The translations under genes and the position numbers were made by a program. Source: Candidatus Sumerlaeota bacterium (GTDB lineage: Bacteria; Sumerlaeota; T1SED10-198M). Taken from it: DNA of 7,939 nt. The DNA lies in NCBI GenBank assembly GCA_003554345.1, contig PWGE01000308.1:1-7939 (forward strand), given 5' to 3'. Shown here piece after piece: positions 6,007 through 7,939 of this stretch (position 1 is its first letter; each line of letters opens with the position of its first letter). Under the pieces are notes generated by a model. The model searched no databases and was not told the origin of the DNA. It was given only the letters and a program-made list of their open reading frames with translations.

Positions 6007-7347
6007 TTAATGAGTCTTTTTATCTGAATCTGACGGGAAGGTACAGCGATAACCTTCTTGTATAATATGTGTATAGAACAGGTCGACCAGTTCTTCCTCG
6101 AGGCGTGAGAAGGGCCCTCTTATGCCACTTTCTGAAGTGTTGGCTCCATTGATCAGAACAATTATTCCAAAGTTGGTATCCTGGTGACGGGTATAGTAGG
6201 TGTTTGTGATAACTCCATAGGCGGCTCCGCTGTGACCGTACAGGGTATAACCGTCTAATAACTCATCGGTAATGTGAATACCCAGCCCTTTTTTTTTGTA
6301 TAAACCATTGAAGGTGGCTGGACCGCCTTTATCAGTTTTGACACTTATTTCATGCATTTTCTTGATTGACTCGGGCGAAAAAATCTTTCTGTGGTCACAG
6401 GTTCCATTATTTATCATGAGTCGGACAAAGTTTGTAAGTTCCCTGGCATTGGAGATCATTCCCCCCTGGGGACTGTAAAGCCCTCCATGTGTACCCGGCA
6501 GATAATGTTCCCATTCAGGAAGAGAGGGCAACAGGGTGGGAGTAAAAGAGGTCGATGCACCATTTTGAAATCTGTATAAAACAGCGCTATTCTCTCTGGC
6601 TTTATCTCTGAAATTAAAAGTGCTTTGATTCATGTTTAAAGGGGAAAGGATGGTTTCTTCTACGTATTCAGCAAAGGTCTTTCCGGATATGCTTTCTATA
6701 ACAGCACCTAATACAATGGTTGCCATATTTGAATACTCGAACTCCCTACCGGGTTCAAAATCCGCCCAGATGTCACTCTCATAAAATCTTCCTTCTTTTG
6801 AAAAATAGTCATCTAAGGTGGGGGGAGGATCTTCACTGCGGGCTGCTACTACAAAAGGAATGTAATTCCCGTCGGCAATAGCAGAAGTGTGGTTCATCAG
6901 TTGCCTGGCGGTGACAGGGGTATCTGGATGTTGAGGATGGTGAATAGGGGTGGTGATATGTTCGAGGTACTTATTAATGTCTTCATCTATATCCAATAGG
7001 TTTTCTTCAACTAATTTCATGGCTGCCAGACAGGCAAAAGATTTCGAGATGGAAGCAATGCGAATGGTATGTTCTTCTTTCATTGGTATGTTATTTTGCA
7101 TATCAAACCAGCCGTAACTTCCGGACCAGATGGTTTTATTTTCCTTTACTACAGCCGCGGAAAGACCTGCAACCCTGTACTTTTCAAGCAGCAACATGAT
7201 GTGCTCATCCAGAAAGTCAGATGCCTGATGAGAGGGATAATGCTGAAACCCTGTCTTTTTGGGTTGAGGATTTTGAAGGTTCCCTGGAGCATTGCCGGAA
7301 ACTTGAAACATGAATGCCACTCCTATAAATAATAAAAATATTTTCAT
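6007..7347 (-). CDS. Secreted serine hydrolase, beta-lactamase/penicillin-binding (S12) family
   Basis: A 446-residue exported protein. The N-terminus MKIFLLFIGVAFMFQVSGNA is a signal peptide with a likely signal peptidase I site around SGNA; there is no lipobox cysteine. The mature part is one beta-lactamase (PF00144) domain, about residues 45-430, with the three active-site motifs in order: SxxK as SISK (Ser99, Lys102), YxN as YSN (205-207) and HxG as HSG (372-374). The family-typical LMNHTSAI and QGGMISNARELTNFVRLM segments are also present. Family members are D,D-peptidases, esterases or D-amino-acid hydrolases; true class C beta-lactamases are a minority, so antibiotic resistance should not be assumed. 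The ATG chosen has a GGGAG ribosome binding site 6 bases upstream (7354-7358). A TTG directly before it is a poorer choice. It is a single gene divergent from the small exported peptide gene. No strong promoter is evident. Confidence 0.9.
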   Translation of the reverse strand: MKIFLLFIGVAFMFQVSGNAPGNLQNPQPKKTGFQHYPSHQASDFLDEHIMLLLEKYRVAGLSAAVVKENKTIWSGSYGWFDMQNNIPMKEEHTIRIASISKSFACLAAMKLVEENLLDIDEDINKYLEHITTPIHHPQHPDTPVTARQLMNHTSAIADGNYIPFVVAARSEDPPPTLDDYFSKEGRFYESDIWADFEPGREFEYSNMATIVLGAVIESISGKTFAEYVEETILSPLNMNQSTFNFRDKARENSAVLYRFQNGASTSFTPTLLPSLPEWEHYLPGTHGGLYSPQGGMISNARELTNFVRLMINNGTCDHRKIFSPESIKKMHEISVKTDKGGPATFNGLYKKKGLGIHITDELLDGYTLYGHSGAAYGVITNTYYTRHQDTNFGIIVLINGANTSESGIRGPFSRLEEELVDLFYTHIIQEGYRCTFPSDSDKKTH

Positions 7348-7687
7348 CAAATTCTCCCATTATGGACAATTTTTAAGACATATATTTTACCTTGAAGTTG
7401 CTGGAAAGAAACCCTCTATAAAGAGCTATAAAAAGAAAAAACCTTGTGAAAAGGGGCTTATCGCCTTTAAGAATTCTTCAGTGAGAAAAGTGTCAATATG
7501 AAGATGGTTTCTTTAAACAATTCAGCAATGTCTTTTCTGTCATATATGGTGTCTCTTTAGTTTATGCCGTTTCATTTAACATTAAAGGGCAATGTTTTTA
7601 CAGGGAAATCAAGAGAATGAAACCTTTCAATTTGTTTTTGATTCTTTATAATGGGATATATCAACTAAAATAAAGTGAGGCATTGCC
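7348..7687. other. Divergent intergenic region between serine hydrolase and exported-peptide genes
   Basis: These 340 bases contain no supportable gene. The rightward promoter is near the right end. For the leftward hydrolase gene there is a perfect TTGACA (7491-7496, minus strand) without a good -10 at 16-18 bases, and a separate TAAAAT (7384-7389) without a good -35; neither is a convincing promoter. Between them, on the minus strand, AAAGG...CCCTTTTCACAAGG followed by TTTTTT (about 7437-7467) could form two short alternative hairpins, but the stems are only 4-5 bases. Confidence 0.55.
7647..7652 (+). promoter_or_regulatory. -10 box of the exported-peptide operon
   Basis: A perfect TATAAT on the plus strand predicts transcription starting near 7659, about 29 bases before the ATG of the 56-residue peptide. 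The -35 region is poor (TTTCAA at 16 bases), so an activator or weak basal activity is likely if this is the promoter. Confidence 0.45.
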
Positions 7688-7858
7688 ATGGGTAAAAAAA
7701 AGATGTTTATGCTTGCCCTGATTGGCGTTTTTATGGGACTCAGTGCCTTCTCATCTTCTCATTTCAGTCTGGTGAGACAGGCAGGATATATGGAGTCGGA
7801 AGTATTCAGTCTGGATATAAGAGAAACCCAGGCTCAACATTGGGAGTTGTACGAATGA
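7688..7858 (+). CDS. Small exported peptide of unknown function (56 aa)
   Basis: The reading frame encodes 56 residues. The start has a good ribosome binding site, GTGAGG (7675-7680), 7 bases before the ATG, and a perfect -10 box lies 35 bases further upstream. The N-terminus MGKKKMFMLALIGVFMGLSA is a typical signal peptide: a basic start, a hydrophobic core of about 15 residues and a small-residue end. A probable cleavage around SAFS would release about 33 residues. The mature part is polar and acidic towards its end (SLDIRETQAQHWELYE) and has no cysteines, so it is neither a lipoprotein nor a disulfide peptide. Its stop codon overlaps the next start in ATGA, so the two proteins are translationally coupled. 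I do not recognise the family. A role as a partner or leader for the downstream exported protein is inference from position only. Confidence 0.65.
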   Translation: MGKKKMFMLALIGVFMGLSAFSSSHFSLVRQAGYMESEVFSLDIRETQAQHWELYE

Positions 7859-7939
7859 GAAAAATACTGTTTATGATTTTGATTGTTTTGTTTGCTGGCC
7901 GGGCATTTTCGAGAAGCCCACTGGTATCGAATATTCGGG
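7855..7939 (+). CDS. Start of an exported protein, truncated by the window end
   Basis: Twenty-eight codons are visible before the window ends. The ATG overlaps the stop of the preceding 56-residue peptide (ATGA) and has a GGGAG ribosome binding site (7842-7846) 8 bases upstream. The N-terminus MRKILFMILIVLFAGRAFS is a clear signal peptide, so the product is exported. The mature protein would begin near RSPLVSNIR. That short segment resembles the opening (SPxVSNV/I) seen in some secreted formylglycine-generating-enzyme-like (SUMF1) proteins of anaerobic bacteria. This is recalled resemblance over only a few residues, so the family is a guess; the reading frame and export signal are well supported. 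Confidence 0.7.
   Translation, partial: MRKILFMILIVLFAGRAFSRSPLVSNIR

Noticed and set aside
6007-7347. Reading the SxxK/YxN/HxG hydrolase as an antibiotic-resistance beta-lactamase
   Set aside because: The motif set is shared by D,D-peptidases and esterases of the S12 family; the HSG third motif and the general sequence give no specific sign of a class C beta-lactamase.
7437-7467. Possible attenuator in front of the serine hydrolase: AAAGG / CCCTT / AAGG followed by TTTTTT on the minus strand
   Set aside because: The mutually exclusive pairing is attractive, but the stems are only 4-5 bases and no convincing promoter lies upstream of it.
7468-7496. Perfect TTGACA -35 box upstream of the serine hydrolase
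   Set aside because: At 16-18 bases downstream the -10 candidates (ATTCTT, TTCTTA, TCTTAA) match the consensus poorly, so it is not reported as a promoter.

Overview
The window reads as ordinary chromosomal DNA from an AT-leaning, probably anaerobic bacterium. Pointers to anaerobiosis are a 2-oxoacid:ferredoxin oxidoreductase-type ferredoxin subunit and a cobalamin-binding-type radical SAM enzyme. Several genes carry clear GAGG or GGGAG ribosome binding sites, but two (the glycosyltransferase and the radical SAM gene) show none. The phylum cannot be fixed from this sequence. The gene mix would suit anaerobes of the FCB group, spirochaetes or deltaproteobacteria-like lineages. I saw no tRNA, rRNA, CRISPR array, insertion sequence or phage gene.

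Left part (1-2505, minus strand): a compact operon read right to left. A strong sigma70-type promoter drives an XRE/cupin regulator, then an acyl-CoA synthetase of the AMP-binding superfamily, then a two-cluster ferredoxin subunit that runs off the left edge. The remaining subunits of a 2-oxoacid:ferredoxin oxidoreductase probably lie beyond that edge. Together these genes suggest reversible interconversion of organic acids, acyl-CoAs and 2-oxoacids, as in amino acid fermentation or reductive carboxylation, under a ligand-sensing repressor.

Middle part (2743-5847, minus strand): a GT4 family glycosyltransferase and a B12-binding-type radical SAM protein, separated by a 377-base gap. The gap holds an extended -10 promoter and several inverted repeats. 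The radical SAM gene has a good promoter placed so close to the start codon that its leader would be only about 9 bases. Such genes are often found in surface glycan or lipid loci, but the pairing here is only suggestive.

Right part (6007-7939): a secreted serine hydrolase of the beta-lactamase/S12 type on the minus strand. Diverging from it on the plus strand is a two-gene unit: a 56-residue exported peptide, then the start of a second exported protein joined by an ATGA overlap and cut by the window end. The small exported peptide with its coupled partner is the least explained item. A headless but protein-like plus-strand reading frame (5854-5988) between two minus-strand genes is the other item worth a check. 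No clearly new multi-gene system is visible.
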